Shown: positions 41,940 to 53,984, counted from the first letter of the stretch. The stretch is DNA of 64,000 bases from Heterohyrax brucei (GCA_028571685.1 CM053162.1:70296351-70360350); one strand, 5' to 3'. Numbers and translations are program-made. The notes: a model not told the origin generated them from the letters alone.

Positions 41940-42155
41940 AGGGTGGCTGACTCGGGCCACCCAGATTCTGGGGCCTGTATCACCTGGGAGACTTAGAGAG
42001 GGTTTCTTGACTTTCCTTTGTCTTAGTTTCCTTCTTGGTAATAAGCTACTAATGTACCTACCTCAGTGTGTTTGTTGGAAGGACTTAAAGGAGATAATGT
42101 GTGAATGAAGCTCTTTGATAGATGTTTGAATCATATTAAGCTCTAAATAAATAGT
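41940..42155 (+). repeat. MIR SINE
   Basis: GTCTTAGTTTCCTTCTTGGT, TACCTACCTCAGTGTGTTTG, AAAGGAGATAATGTGTGAAT and GCTCTAAATAAATAGTATTG give the MIR 3' half. Confidence 0.75.
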
Positions 42156-42157
42156 AT

Positions 42158-42492
42158 TGTGTGTACCATGGACTGCATGAACAGATCTGTCCTGGAAGAA
42201 GTACAACCAGAGTGCTCCTTGGAAGCAAAGATGGCAAGACTGTATCTTACATACTTTGGACGGGTTGTCAGGAGAGATGAGTCCCCGGAGAAGGACATCA
42301 TGCTTGGTAGAGTGGAGGGTCAGCGACAAAGAGGAGGGTCCTCAATGAGATTGATTGATGCAGTGGCTGCAGTGATAGGCTTAAGTGTAAAGTGGACTGT
42401 GAGGGCGGTGCAGGACCGGGCGGTGTTTTGTTCTACTGTGCACAGGATGCTATGAGTTGGAACCAGCTTGACAGCAGCTGGCAACAACAGCA
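42158..42492 (+). repeat. RTE (BovB-like) LINE 3' end
   Basis: The frame reads LEEVQPECSLEAKMARLYLT, then YFGRVVRRDESPEKDIMLGR and VEGQRQRGGSSMRLIDAVAA, the RTE C-terminus. The tail GGAACCAGCTTGACAGCAGC is the RTE end that AfroSINEs share. Confidence 0.9.
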
Positions 42493-43119
42493 TTACTAAA
42501 CTAAACTTCAAAATGCAAAATGACACCTAGGCCATCAGTAGGAGACTATAGAACCTGACCCATGTATTAACACACCAAAGGAAAGTATCTCTCCTGCTAA
42601 AGAGGGGTTGGTCATTCACAGTATTTAGCAAAACAGAGCCCCAACATGAAATACTAAGGGGTTAATACACAGGAAAGGAAGCCTTAGCCAAATTATGTGG
42701 AAAATTGCCAGGCCTATTGATGAGCCCATCGTGAGACAGAGACAAACGCAGGGAATCAGATCCGACAGATGTCTGAAGCCAGCTGCCACTAAACACTGGA
42801 AACCTGTATTCACCTTCCTTCGTTCTGAATGAATGTCTATCAGGCAACCTCCATGACTTTGAAATTAAATATTGCCCTCAGAGAGAGAAAGCACTAATCA
42901 CAGAGACTTGAGTATTCTGGCATTCTGGCCAGCATGATTATTTCTTGTTTTGTTATAATTTAATAATCTACCATTTGATTTCTGGGAAACAGTCTCACAA
43001 ATTTTGTTCACGTGTCTCTGCCCTGAAACATGAGTCTGTTGCACACTGGACTGACCAATCAGCTTCCAGGCTTCCAGAGATAAGAGCAGATCCAGGACTG
43101 TGACCAGTTCTCCAAGATG

Positions 43120-43121
<2 letters not shown>

Positions 43122-43171
<50 letters not shown>

Positions 43172-43268
43172 CTTCATAGCACGCATTCTACCTGGATAAA
43201 GTGCCTTGATACTGCCTGCTGGGCCACACACACACACACACACAGGCACGCACACACAAACACACACG
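43122..43268. repeat. (GT)n and (CA)n tracts in inverted arrangement
   Basis: A pure GT tract of about 49 nt (43122-43170) is followed after 54 nt by a CA tract (43225-43244) that continues imperfectly to 43268. The two tracts are complementary, so one strand could fold into a hairpin. Confidence 0.92.
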
Positions 43269-43271
43269 CCA

Positions 43272-43795
43272 CCTGTGCTAGTTATCTATTGCTGTGTAAC
43301 AAATTACTCCAGAGTTTAGCAGCTTAAAACACAGAAGCCTATGTGACAATTTCATGGGCCAACAATCCAGGGGTGGCTTAGCCGAGTGATTCTGGCTCAA
43401 GGTCTCTCAAAAGCTGCAGTCAGACGAGCTGGAGGCATCCCAAGGCTTCCTGCTGGCTTCCACACTCATTCACGTGGCTGCTGGCAGGCCGTGGGCTGGT
43501 GACCAGAGAGGACAATTCCTAGTCACTTGCGCCTTTTCATGGGGGAGCCCAGATCACGGCAGCCAGCTTCCTTCAGGGCAAGCCAGCAAGAGAGCAAGAG
43601 AGAGAGCAAGACAGAAACTGTGGTCTTTCTGTCACCTTGGAGGTGACTTCCTGTCAGTGTTAACATGTTCTGTTCATTAGAAGAGAGTCACAAAGTCCAG
43701 CTGACACCCAAGGGGGCAGGATTGCACACGGTCGTGGGTACCAGGACCAGGGATAACGGGGGCCGTATGAGAAGCTGCCTACCCTATGGTTTTTT
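43272..43795 (-). mobile_element. MLT1-type (ERVL-MaLR) LTR fossil
   Basis: TTATCTATTGCTGTGTAACA and AGCAGCTTAAAACACAGAAG, then TTCACGTGGCTGCTGGCAGG and AGAGTCACAAAGTCCAGCTG, match the reversed MLT1 LTR along its length. It is ancient and shared by placental mammals as a family. Confidence 0.8.
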
Positions 43796-43925
43796 TCATA
43801 TTCAAATATGCAAAAATATAACATTTATCTTCCATAATCTCCTCAAGATTGCAGTGCAAGGGACGTTAAACAAGTGTCCTAAGAGTTACTATTTGCCAGC
43901 CTTTCTCCAGTGTCACCATTTAGTC

Positions 43926-44073
43926 ACTGGAGCCCTGGTGACACAGTGGTTAACAGCTCAGCTGCTAATGAAGAAGCTGACAGTTCAAATCCACCAGCTG
44001 CTCCTTGGAAACCCTCTGGGGGAGTTCTACTCTGTCCTACGGGTCGCTATGAGTTGGAATTGATTTGGCAGCA

Positions 44074-44078
<5 letters not shown>
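43926..44078 (+). repeat. AfroSINE
   Basis: ACTGGAGCCCTGGTGACACA to GAATTGATTTGGCAGCAACT, with the tail replaced by a GT microsatellite. Confidence 0.92.

Positions 44079-44107
<29 letters not shown>
44079..44107. repeat. (GT)n microsatellite at the tail of an AfroSINE
   Basis: About 14 GT dinucleotides replace the usual GGGTTTGGTTT tail of the AfroSINE copy at 43926-44078. The tract probably grew from that tail. Confidence 0.9.
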
Positions 44108-44110
<3 letters not shown>

Positions 44111-44739
44111 AAGGCACTACTAAATACTCTGAAAATCTGTGAGCTGACACACTGCAGCTTCATCTTCAACTTAGTAAAAAATTTCTAGTTTCCCTTTTTC
44201 CTAGTGAACAGCTTTTACCTGAATTTGGATTTGGGGCCCTCATCAGGGATGGACGTTGGCTCTGTATCTGCTGTCCCACCATGGTCAGGTGCTGGACTAG
44301 GCTCTGGAGATACAAGCTGGATAATATGAGTGGTCTCATAATAGAAGGTTACAGTGGAGGGGAGACACCTTAAACCACGGTCAGTATAACCACTCTCCTC
44401 ATAACACGGGGAGACAGAAGTGCTGCCTGTGGTGGGAAGACGGTGGAGGGGGAGAATGGGAACTGCTGAGGCGACATTTGACCTGAACGTGAAACGATCC
44501 GCAGGACACACGTGCTGTACAATTATCGATCAGTTACTAGCTTAGAAGTCGGTCCAGATCGAGGAGTCCATGGAAGAGCAAATGCGACTCTAAGGCACCA
44601 GCCACCCTATCTTCTTTACAAGTCTCCCAGTCTTGTTTCCATGCGGCTTCCTCCACTCTCTTTCCATCACACCACGGGTGTCACTCTGTAAGTTGGTTTG
44701 ATCTTTTGTCTTCAATGAAGGTGACCTTTGACTTGCCAA

Positions 44740-44905
44740 GGAAACGTAGGAGTTGTAGTGGTTCAGCGTTATGGCTGCTCACCAAAAGGTGTTCAGTTCA
44801 GAGCCACTACACACTCCTTGGAAACTCTGTGGGGCAGTTCTCCTCTGTCCTACAGGGTTGCTATGAGTTGGAATCAACTCAGTGGCATTTGGTTTAGTGG
44901 TTTTC
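44740..44905 (+). repeat. AfroSINE
   Basis: GTAGTGGTTCAGCGTTATGG to GGAATCAACTCAGTGGCATT, with a GGTTTAGTGGTTTTC tail. Confidence 0.9.
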
Positions 44906-44960
44906 TTTTCTTTTTGACTTTCTAAAACAGCCAGATCACCCTTAAACATGTTATAAATAC

Positions 44961-45232
44961 TAGGTCTGACTATAAAGTTTGTGAACTCATCTTGGGAAAA
45001 GTGCTACATACCTCATTACTAAATGTCACTATGGTCACCTTTGAAGTACTTCCCTTGGGAAGCTATGCACCAACACCAGTGCCTAGTCCACGCTTCAGGG
45101 CAGTTTTGGAACACTTTCTGTGGAATGGCCATCAGAGCTCTCATTGTATTACCCTTTATGTCCTCAATGTCATCAAAATGTCTTCCTTTCAATATTTCCT
45201 TTATCTTTGGATAAATAAAAAGTCATTGGGAC
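44961..45232 (-). mobile_element. Mariner 3' end, ordinary (not folded) layout
   Basis: It starts at a terminal repeat TAGGTCTGACTATAAAGTTT and runs antisense without any strand switch. It passes through ATGCACCAACACCAGTGCCT and ATGTCTTCCTTTCAATATTT to the block just after SPDLAPSDF. The read-back frame contains an AWTRHWCWCIASQG-like transposase C-terminus. Confidence 0.75.
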
Positions 45233-45290
45233 AAGTTCTGTGTGTCACTCTAGTGAGTTATTGAACTCAGTGGGGGCAGTAAGGGCCTAC

Positions 45291-45989
45291 AGGGAGTCTG
45301 GTGTTTGCCTATTTGTCAGGAGCTGGAAGGACAGGGTCCTGACTTGTGGAGACCCAACCCTGGGTGGTTAGCGCCAGAGAGGAAATGCCATGTGGGTGGC
45401 TGGTGTCAGGAAGATGAAACGGGAAAGTGGGGATATGAGTTTTTATCACATTTTGGAAAGTAGCCTTCTGTCAGCTGTTTCTCACACACTACAGAAACAT
45501 GTTACCTTGTATAGCCATTGGGAAAGCACTCTTGGTGTGAAGCTGTGGTGATGAACTGTAGGCCTCAGGTGTAAGGCTGGCATGTGGTGTGCCCTTTTGG
45601 CAGGGGACCCTTCACTTCAGAGGCTGCTCTCTTTCATCTGGGAAACTGAAGGGGAGACAGCGGACAGAGTAGTCTCCTTACCTGCACATTCTTGTAGCAA
45701 ATTATAAAGGGGAAATGGGTATTCTTTTGCATGTGTTAAAACTTCAGTAAAGGTCAACACATACCTTGTGTCCTCCCTACTAGTCTTTCTTGGTTTCTCC
45801 TACTATTTCCTCATAATCCAGAGGAGTCATGGGACAAATTAATAGAATTCATAGTAAATTTCTGGCCAACTGCTCTGGGGGAAAAAAAAAAGGAAAAGAG
45901 AAAAGATCATCTTGCAGGAATCAATAGTTTTCAGATACAGCTGACTTCCCTAGATTTAACTCATCAAAAATGTATTGGAATTCAGCCCT
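45291..45989. other. Unassigned intergenic segment
   Basis: No repeat or gene recognised. It follows the mariner piece at 44961 and a short LTR-like tail. Confidence 0.45.
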
Positions 45990-46460
45990 GTCAGGGAACA
46001 CAGTGTAGAGTTCCTGACGTGGCACGAGAAAAAGGGATGTGCAGATCAAGAACTCTATTAAAAAAACAGACTTGATGGTCTGACGGCTTGGAAGGTGCCC
46101 TCAGAATGTGGCGCCTGGACTTGCTGCTGGCCCAGAGCTAAGAGCAGTACTGAGGTCACCACTTCAGACAAACACTGGACTATGGGACACAGAATGATGC
46201 AGGTGGTGCAGGTACTTTATGGTTCAGTGTATGCATGGGGCTGTCCAACTGACTTCTTTTTAGAGGGGAGAGGAAAGGTTGGAGAAGGGGACAGGTGTTG
46301 TTGAGGGAATACTGGAGGTAAAGAGTGGAGGGGGTGAGTGTGCTCTCGCAGGATGAGAAGAGCAGACAGAGTTGCACAGAGGTGGGTGCTCGCAGTTTTG
46401 TATAGCAGATGGACTTGGAGTATAAATTTTCACTTAATCACAATAGAAGTATTTTTTAAA
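45990..46460 (+). repeat. Afrotherian ~0.7 kb retroposon
   Basis: AACAGACTTGATGGTCTGAC, TCACCACTTCAGACAAACAC, GGTTCAGTGTATGCATGGGG and the end TTTTCACTTAATCACAATAG are in family order. Confidence 0.65.
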
Positions 46461-47747
46461 AATGTGTCAGAATACATAATCCCTTTGGCAATACAACTGT
46501 ATTGACAGTGTTCTCACTTCTGTGTGCTGCAAGTAGGGAGTATAAATCACAGCCGCATTTGTGTCACTGCACGTTCTCAGGAAGGAGATGCTAAGACTGA
46601 ATTAGAATTCCAGCTTTACTGGGAGAAATGCCTAAGAAAGACACTAGAGGTGATGAAGCAGGAGGAGACAAAGAGAACCTCTAAATCACAGTGGAGCAGA
46701 CAGAGAGAGAGAGAAGGAGTATTGCTTAGAAACAGCCTCAGACTCAAGTGCAGCCCAGGAAATCTTAGCCAGGCTGACAGAAAGCCCCAGAGCAAAACAT
46801 ACCTGCCAAAGGCGGTGTGCCTGGACAGGGCTGGCCCGTCTCTGTCACCACTGGTGTTCAGTTACTGGCTGAGAGCTGCCCTGGACAGCACTGCTCTGCA
46901 GGAGACTCTGAAGGTGCAGCAACTGGAGGCCCCCAGTCAACTGCATGGCTTGCAGGAGGTTCTGTCCTGAAGGGAGGTCAGCGTGGGCACCTCCTGGGCT
47001 ACCACAGCATCTTCAAAGGCTCCTTCATCAGTATTCACCATGGAAATGTTACTGGAGAAAGCTCCAGAGTTTGTGCCACCAAACTCAGTCACTGAGACAG
47101 GAGCTATTGGTGAATGATCAAAAGTTTTATTTTCTGTCTGCCAGCAACACGGGACAGGTAGCATTTTCATTCCCGAAGCCTGTCTGGCTATCAGGCAAGG
47201 CCAAGGGTACTTAAAGGGAGAGGGTACCTGCAGATGCAGAGAACAATGTAGACAATCTGAGGAGAGGCGTCCATCCAGAGCAGGCCTCCGGGTAGACACG
47301 CATCCACACTGAAGCCCAGGAAGCTCTCAGTTGTCACCTGAGGCACGAGTCCCCACTGGCACCTTGCATTCGGCGCTTGCACTGGCCTCTCCACTCATTT
47401 GATGTTCTTAAGAAAAAGCTGCAAAAAGCTGCACAGATTTTATCTCAGAGACTTCTGCAAGTTATTATGTGATTTCCTGGGCCTGATAGTGCTAGGAAGC
47501 CAGGAATTTTAAGAAAAACAATTAAAGAATTAGTCCTCACTGTCTACTTCGATCTCCTCTTTGAAAATGGGTGCTTGAAGCACCCTCACTCTGGTTTTAA
47601 TATTGTGTCTTGAAACAATTCCATTATTAGAATTTTCTTGCTTTTTTTTTTTCCTTTTCTTAAAAAAAAAAAAAAGAAGATATACTTGCAACACTGCGGG
47701 AAAGAAGCCATTAGTATGGGACAGTAAAACCAACAATTACATAAAAG
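46461..47747. other. Unassigned segment with a 148-codon frame and a minus-strand AATAAA
   Basis: The frame at 46524-46970 (+) is Ser/Gln/Lys-rich and matches no family I know. On the minus strand AATAAA near 47130 and a TTTAAG-type box upstream hint at an old LTR-like element, which I cannot confirm. Confidence 0.35.
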
Positions 47748-47782
47748 TATACGACTTGACAGCAGTGGGTGGGTTTTTTTAT
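47748..47782 (+). repeat. AfroSINE tail fragment
   Basis: TACGACTTGACAGCAGTGGG plus a GTTTTTTT tail, with the rest of the SINE absent. Confidence 0.6.
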
Positions 47783-47924
47783 ACCGTGGAATATTATCAA
47801 AAACTTAAATGAATTGGTGAGTTGACTTGTTCTCACTGTGTATCTCCAAAAGGTATTGTCAAGTTACAAAAGAACAGGTCTCAAAGCTGTGGTTTTCCCA
47901 CGCTCCCTTTCTGAGCACAACCAG

Positions 47925-48215
47925 AGCGCTGCTCAGAGGCAAGGACAACAAGCCTGCGTTTTACAGGCTTTGTACATGTTGTCGGGAGGGACCAGTCTCT
48001 GGAGAAGGGCGTCACGCATGGTAGAGTGGAGGGTCAGCGAAAAAGAGGAAGACCCTCAACAGGATGTGGGTTGACACAGTGGCTGCAACAATGGGCTTAA
48101 GCATAAAAATGACTGTGGGCACGGTACAAGACTAGGCAGTGTTTTGTTCTGTTGTGCAGAGGGTCACTATGAGTCAGAACTGACTTCAGGGCACCTGACA
48201 ATGACCTTTCTTTGT
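47925..48215 (+). repeat. RTE LINE 3' end
   Basis: CCAGAGCGCTGCTCAGAGGC, GGAGGGACCAGTCTCTGGAG, GTAGAGTGGAGGGTCAGCGA and the tail GGTCACTATGAGTCAGAACT. The copy is shorter and more diverged than the one at 42158. Confidence 0.8.
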
Positions 48216-49061
48216 TTGTATGTGTTAGGCTGGAAGAATACAAAGGAAATTCACATTGCTTGTTTCTAGCCAAAGGTTCTGAGAGATTAGGTATTAGTCA
48301 GAGATGGGAGGACATTTTTTGTCCTACGAACTCTCTTAAACAGTAACCATTTTTAGTTCAGGACACGTGATTTCCTTAAAATTGGAAAGCAAGGAAAAAA
48401 TTATTCTGTTGGCACAGAGAAACAAAGCAAAGAAATAAAAGTAACAAAAACCCAAGTAAACAGCAGAGTCCAAAACAGTTGCATATCCATATGAGAAGTT
48501 ACGCCGTGAAAGAGCAGGTGTTTCAAGTGAATGGGGAAATCAGATGGTACCCAGACCAGTGGAGACCTAGTGGGAAAAAGTTATGGTTGATTCAAAACTC
48601 ATACTTCTCGAAAAGCAGTGTCTCGTTTTTCTGTGTACTTGGTGTGCAGATGGACTTCTGGAAGAACAGTACTGTCATCATGTTAGTGGTGACCACTGAG
48701 TCTCCCCGAGTCATGAACAAAACACGGCCTGGTCTTGAGTCCTCCCTGCGGTGGACTGGGGATCAGGCTCTTGTGATCCTTAGGGCTTTTCTCGCGGTCT
48801 GGTTTGGGAAGGAGTCAGTCTGTGTTAATCAGGAAGCTCTGCTGACCCCTTGGCAGCACCAGAGCAACACCTACGCCTCTGTTGACAGAGGGGTCACAGC
48901 TGCATGGGAGAGAGAGGCAGGGGTGGTGGTGGGAGAAACCCACAAAAGCTAATGAAAGCACTTACCTTGGGCGGGACAGGGAGGTTGTAGGAAAAGGAGG
49001 AAACAGCACTGAATGGGGGCTGTCTTCATATACATTTTTATTTTGTTTGATTATAAACCCT
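48216..49061. other. Unassigned segment with a 157-codon frame
   Basis: The frame at 48479-48952 (+) shows no domain, signal peptide or recognisable relative. It is probably a chance frame. Confidence 0.4.
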
Positions 49062-49216
49062 TTGGAAACCCTGGTGGCGTAGTGGTTAAGTGCTACCTCT
49101 GCTAACCAAAAGGTTGGCAGTTCAAATCCATCAGGTGCTGGAAACTCTATGGGGCAGTTTTATTCTGTCCTATAGGATCACTATGAGTCAGAATCAACTT
49201 GACGGCACTGGGTTTT
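49062..49216 (+). repeat. AfroSINE, close to consensus
   Basis: GGAAACCCTGGTGGCGTAGT to GAATCAACTTGACGGCACTG. It is one of the least diverged copies here, with a short internal gap after CATCAGGTGC. Confidence 0.96.
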
Positions 49217-49427
49217 ATAAATCCTGTAAATGTAATTATCTTATCTGTAAGTTGAAATCTGAAAGATGAAAAATTTTGGAAGGTAGAAAGAAATATCTGT
49301 GTCAAAGTAAAAAATCCTGCAAGGTATTGTAAGAAAAAATAAATTGTAATGTCTTCTTAAAAGAAATGAAGAAATCTAAAAACCATAAAGTGACTGATCA
49401 ATTTGCCTTAATTAACACTGAAAGTTT

Positions 49428-49472
49428 AGGAGTTAGAATCAACTTGACAAAAATGGGTTTGGTTTTTTTTTA
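49428..49472 (+). repeat. AfroSINE tail fragment
   Basis: GTTAGAATCAACTTGACAAA then GGGTTTGGTTTTTTTT. Confidence 0.6.
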
Positions 49473-50082
49473 AGGACCCACGAACTAGTTCCAACAGTAT
49501 TCATAATACTTGGTTGATCTTTGCTATTTGAAACAGTCATTTTGCAGAGCTCATGAGCCCCTCTGTAAATAAGACAAAACAGTGAAAATGAAATTTCTCT
49601 ATCAGGAGAGCGTGCATTCCCAATGCAAGTGGGCTTTTGTCAGCCACAGAGTGGGCTGTGTTCTCTGACAGTGTTTCTGGTCACATTTTCCAAGTACGTG
49701 ACTAGTGCTAAAGTGAACGTACAGACAGATGACACAGCATGACCACTGCATTGTACCCACACTGTTTGATTTCCTGTGGACAAAAGCCCCGGGTATCACT
49801 CTCAGTGTCCACCACTTAGAGAGTAGCCTGAAGACAATGAGAGGTGGTGGAAATGGCCTGGGTGACTGAACATGTTCAAAGTCTTCCCAGTTCTTCCTCC
49901 ACCAGAAGAGTGTGCTGGCCTCCCTCGAGCACTGGTGTGCTAAGGGCAGAGAGCACTTGACTGAGCGTGCCACTGCCTTTGGGGAAGCCGCTGTTCATCA
50001 TGGCTGGTTTTATTCTGCATCCTTGGAAGAAGAGGGAGAGAATGCAAACCGACTGGTTATCACCTGCATATGATCTTGACTA

Positions 50083-50560
50083 CCATCACGGATTGAATTG
50101 TGGCCCCCCAAAAATGTACGAAGCAATTTGGCTGGGCCGTGATTCCTAGCCCTGTGTTATTGGCCTCTATTCTCTGATTTTCCTCTGCTGTAAATCCTAA
50201 TCTCTGCCTGTGGTTAATAGACTGGGTTATATTCAAAAGGATTAGGGTGGGACTGTAACACCCTTACTAAGGGAGTTTCCCTGGAGTGTGACTTGCACCA
50301 TCTTTGATTGTACAAGAGATAAAAGGAAAGGGAAGCCAGTAGTGGTTTGGGGGCCTCATACCATCAAGAAAGCAGCACTGAGAGCAGAGAGCTGAGGTTT
50401 GGGGGCTGACATACTCTCAGAGCAAAGAAAGCCTGAAGCAGCACAAGACCTTCCTCCAGAGCTGACACAGAGTGCCTTCCCTGGAGCTGGCAGCCTGAAC
50501 TTGGACTTCTAGCCTACTGAACTTTGTAATCCCATTAGAACAGTGCCAGACAACTGAGAC
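50083..50560 (+). mobile_element. ERVL-MaLR-type solo LTR, partial 3' end
   Basis: ATCACGGATTGAATTGTGGC, GGCTGGGCCGTGATTCCTAG and the AGCTGGCAGCCTGAACTTGG part match the copy at 24275. The last ~50 bp are altered. Confidence 0.7.
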
Positions 50561-50782
50561 AACAACTGAGTCCTTTTCTTCTTAGTTTATCAGTATTTTG
50601 TCCAGTAAAATGTTCCAAACATGACAACAACTTTATTCTAGCTTTAAAAAGAAAAACAAAACAAAACTTTTTTTTGCTGATTTTCCGTCACAAGGTATTT
50701 AGCTTTGTACTTCTGGGTCCAGCACGGAGCCTAGAATGCCCTAGCTATTGAAAAGTATAGACCACCATAATGAAAAATGAAA

Positions 50783-50937
50783 CCCACTGCTGTGAGTTGA
50801 TTCTGACTCACCACGACCCTAGGGGATGAATAAATCTGCCCCATAGAGTTTCCACGGCTTGCCTAGTGGATTCAAACTGACAGCCTTCTGGTTAACAGCC
50901 ATCACACTTACTGTGGGAACCAGGGTTTCTGGAAGTA
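50783..50937 (-). repeat. AfroSINE
   Basis: AAACCCACTGCTGTGAGTTG to TACTGTGGGAACCAGGGTTT. Confidence 0.92.
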
Positions 50938-51224
50938 TAGGCAGAGGGGCAAAATAACCCACCGAATGGATGACAGTTACAAAAAGAGAGGTATTTTGTG
51001 CCCTAGAGAAAACCCTAGGTCTTCGGGGCTCTCTGTGGTGGTCAAGCTCCGTTCCCCAGTAGAGCTCATCTCCCTGCCCTCAGCTGGCTCCCTCACCCCA
51101 CCTCACCAGCTCGTGTCAGCGGTGTGATTTGTAGTTTCCTCTGCCCACTACGCTTCACGTTTTGGCCTTGCTGTAATTATTGTCTTCTCTAATGAGCTCT
51201 TCAGCTAACGAGCTCTTTCACACT

Positions 51225-51383
51225 CATTCATACCCATTGCCATTTAGTCAATTCTGACTCATAGTGACCCCACAGGACAGAGCAGAACTTCCCCATAGAG
51301 TTCCCAAGAAGCGCCGGTGGATTCGAGCTGCTGAGGTTTTAGTTAGCAGCCACAGTACTTAACCAGCAGGGCACCAGGGTTTG
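51225..51383 (-). repeat. AfroSINE
   Basis: TCATACCCATTGCCATTTAG to AGCAGGGCACCAGGGTTT. Confidence 0.92.
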
Positions 51384-51684
51384 CTTCTCTTTCATGGTAC
51401 CCCGACTGCCAGCGTAGAGAAGCTGCTAGGTAAACCAGTGCCGATTGGGCGTAGGGCCGGCCCAGAAGCCATCCAAGCAGCCAGGAGGTAGTGGGCTCTG
51501 CGTGCTGTATGTCACCCCAGGAATATCAGCTGATCTATTCTGGTTTGGGAGCTTGATGAGAGAAAGCTTAGACACGAATCTCTGTAGGTTCCGAGAGAGA
51601 ACCCTCTCAGGGACCAGACAGACTGATTCCGAATGACAGCCCGTGCTGTGCACATGGGAAGGGAAGGGGATTGACTCGCCAGCC

Positions 51685-52203
51685 TGTTTTAGTCAGCTAG
51701 GGCTGCTCTAACAGAAACACCACAGAGTGGATGACTTTAACAAAGGAAGGTTTATTCTTGCACAGTATGGTAGGCTACAGGTCCAAATTCAGGATGTCTG
51801 CTCCAGGGGAAGGCTTTCCACTTGTCGGCTCTGGAGGAAAGTCCAGTATTTCATCAGTCTTTGTCCAGGGAGCACTTTGCCACAGGAACCTCAGGGCTGA
51901 AGCACGCGCTCTTCTCCCAGTGCTGCTTGCTTGATGCTGTGAGGGTCCCAATGCTCAGCCTGCTTCTCCTTCCTTTTATCTCTTGTAGGATGAAAGGATT
52001 AAGGGTGGGACAAGCCATACTGCAAGGAAACTCCCTTTACAGTGGAGCAGGGAGGTGATCCTGTGAAGGGATTTACAGTCCCACCCTAATCCTTTCACAC
52101 ACAGCATAGGAAAATCACAAAATGGAGGATGTCACAAGATATTGGGAATCATGGCCACATGGCTACACCTATTTTTGGGGGGGACACAATTCAATCCATG
52201 ACA
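51685..52203 (-). mobile_element. ERVL-MaLR-type solo LTR, looks complete
   Basis: It is the reversed counterpart of the copy at 24275. It starts TGTTTTAGTCAGCTAGGGCT and ends GGACACAATTCAATCCATGA plus CA, about 519 bp with TG...CA ends. It is unpaired, with no internal sequence. Confidence 0.75.
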
Positions 52204-52317
52204 GCCTCCAGCGAGTTACAGGATCACATGGCCCAGTATGTAATGGGAACATAAGTCTTTCTGATTTGCAGTCTTAGAAATGTCCTCTGAATGTGGACTG
52301 TTGATTTTAGTGATGTC

Positions 52318-52446
52318 TATAGTCTGCTAACCGAAAGATCGACAGTTCACGTCTGCCAGGCACTCCTTGGAAACTCTATGGGGAAGTTCTACTCTGATTT
52401 ATAGGGCCACTATGAGTTGAAATGAACTCGACAGCACTGGATTTAC
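52318..52446 (+). repeat. AfroSINE, 5' truncated
   Basis: GTCTGCTAACCGAAAGATCG to AATGAACTCGACAGCACTGG. Confidence 0.88.
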
Positions 52447-52702
52447 AGTCCTTTCTGGTGTCTCTGTGTAGCTCTCATGAATAACTTAAAGAAAGTGCAC
52501 ACCACGTATGAGGACTGAGGAGATCACCCACTTTTTAAATCCTTCCATCCACACTTTCTATGCTAAGCATGTTTTGGCTCTATAGTGGAAAAACAATCAA
52601 TGTTATTTTTATAACATCAATGCACAGACAGTGACCAGTTCTTACTTCCTTATACAGTTATTTTTTTCCCCCACGATTATAAAGCTATGCTGGTTTCGTA
52701 CT

Positions 52703-52856
52703 GGGAAACCCTGGTGGCATAGTGGTTAAGTGTTAACCTAAAGGTCAGCTGTTTGAATCCAGTGGGTATTCCTTGGAAACCCTTTAGGGGGCACTTCTAC
52801 CCTATCCTGTAGGATCACTAGGAGTCAGAATTGACTGGAGCCCAATGGGTGTTTGT
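52703..52856 (+). repeat. AfroSINE
   Basis: TGGGAAACCCTGGTGGCATA to AGAATTGACTGGAGCCCAAT. Confidence 0.92.
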
Positions 52857-53077
52857 CTGTCTTTCTGTTTGTCTGTTCTGCAAGTGGAGGGTGAATGGAG
52901 GTTCTTATTAAGCTAATATCTATAATGACAGGAAAAGATGAGGGTAGCTCACTGGAAAAGTTATAACGGTCTACTTATCTAATAGGAGATAATGTATTTT
53001 ATGATTTATTTATAGAAAGTTATTTCCTATGACATGCGGTAAAGACAACCTAGAAGACAGAGAGACCCACAAGAGTG

Positions 53078-53605
53078 GGTGCCTTCATCGACTTGGAACC
53101 AGAAGAACCGGATGGTGCCCGGCCACCACCAGTGATAGCCACGATGGAGCTCACTAGGTTGAATCTCACTGGCAACACAAGAATAAAAAAGGGTGCGTCC
53201 TGAGATCTCCACTAAAAGAGACCATCAATTGATGGTCCAGCGGTTTCGGGGTTCCCCTGAGAACATGGCCTCCAGCCCTGACACTGCCCTTACCCATAAA
53301 TTATAACAAAGGTCCACTCTTTGGACAGGAATGGATTGGACTTGGCGATGCAGAGTGACTATATATTGGAAGCACTTTATGGTTCTGTACATCTATAGGA
53401 TATCATCCTGCTGACCTCTGGCTGGAGGAAGGAGAGTGGGTGGAGAGGAGGGGAAAGGAGGCTGTTGGGAGGATGAGACATGTATGGAGCAGAGAGGAAC
53501 AGTGTGCAATCACCGGACAGGGAGAGCAGTGGAAGCTGCATATAGGTGGGCATGTAAATTTATATGGGAATGTACATTTTCACTCAGTCATGTTAAATAA
53601 AAAAA
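53078..53605 (+). repeat. Afrotherian ~0.7 kb retroposon with A-tail
   Basis: AACCAGAAGAACCGGATGGT, GCCCGGCCACCACCAGTGAT, GGACAGGAATGGATTGGACT and a 3' end TGTTAAATAAA followed by 15 A. The A-tail shows that it moved by a non-LTR mechanism. Confidence 0.75.
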
Positions 53606-53984
53606 AAAAAAAGAAAAAGAAAGTTGTTTCCCAGCAACGTGGAAAACTGCAATTCTCAGAGCCAATGAAGGCAGAACCCATCAACTGTCCCGGGCCACGT
53701 GGTGGAGCACAGGGTGAGAGCACAGTTTGCCCCCTGGTGGGCACAGCGCCACACAGCAAGGCTGGAAGTTAGTGGTCCTGGGGAGCTTTGGGAAAGGGAA
53801 CCTTGGAAAATCCTTGTCTGTCTGCAATTGACCGCCCGGTGCCCTCTGCAAACACTCCACTACATATGCTAGAGGAAAATAATGGAGCATAAATACAGTG
53901 TTCCGAGGTGCCAAAGAGCTCTTGGTTCAATAATCCTTTTCGTGTTGCTGAAGTACCCGGCAAATCCTAACCACAATTCTGTAG

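Noticed and set aside
46524-46970. 148-codon + strand frame
   Set aside because: Low-complexity Ser/Gln/Lys content, no relative recognised and no splice signals. Kept only as an unassigned segment.
48479-48952. 157-codon + strand frame
   Set aside because: No domain or conserved pattern seen, and flanked by an RTE fragment and an AfroSINE. Probably chance.
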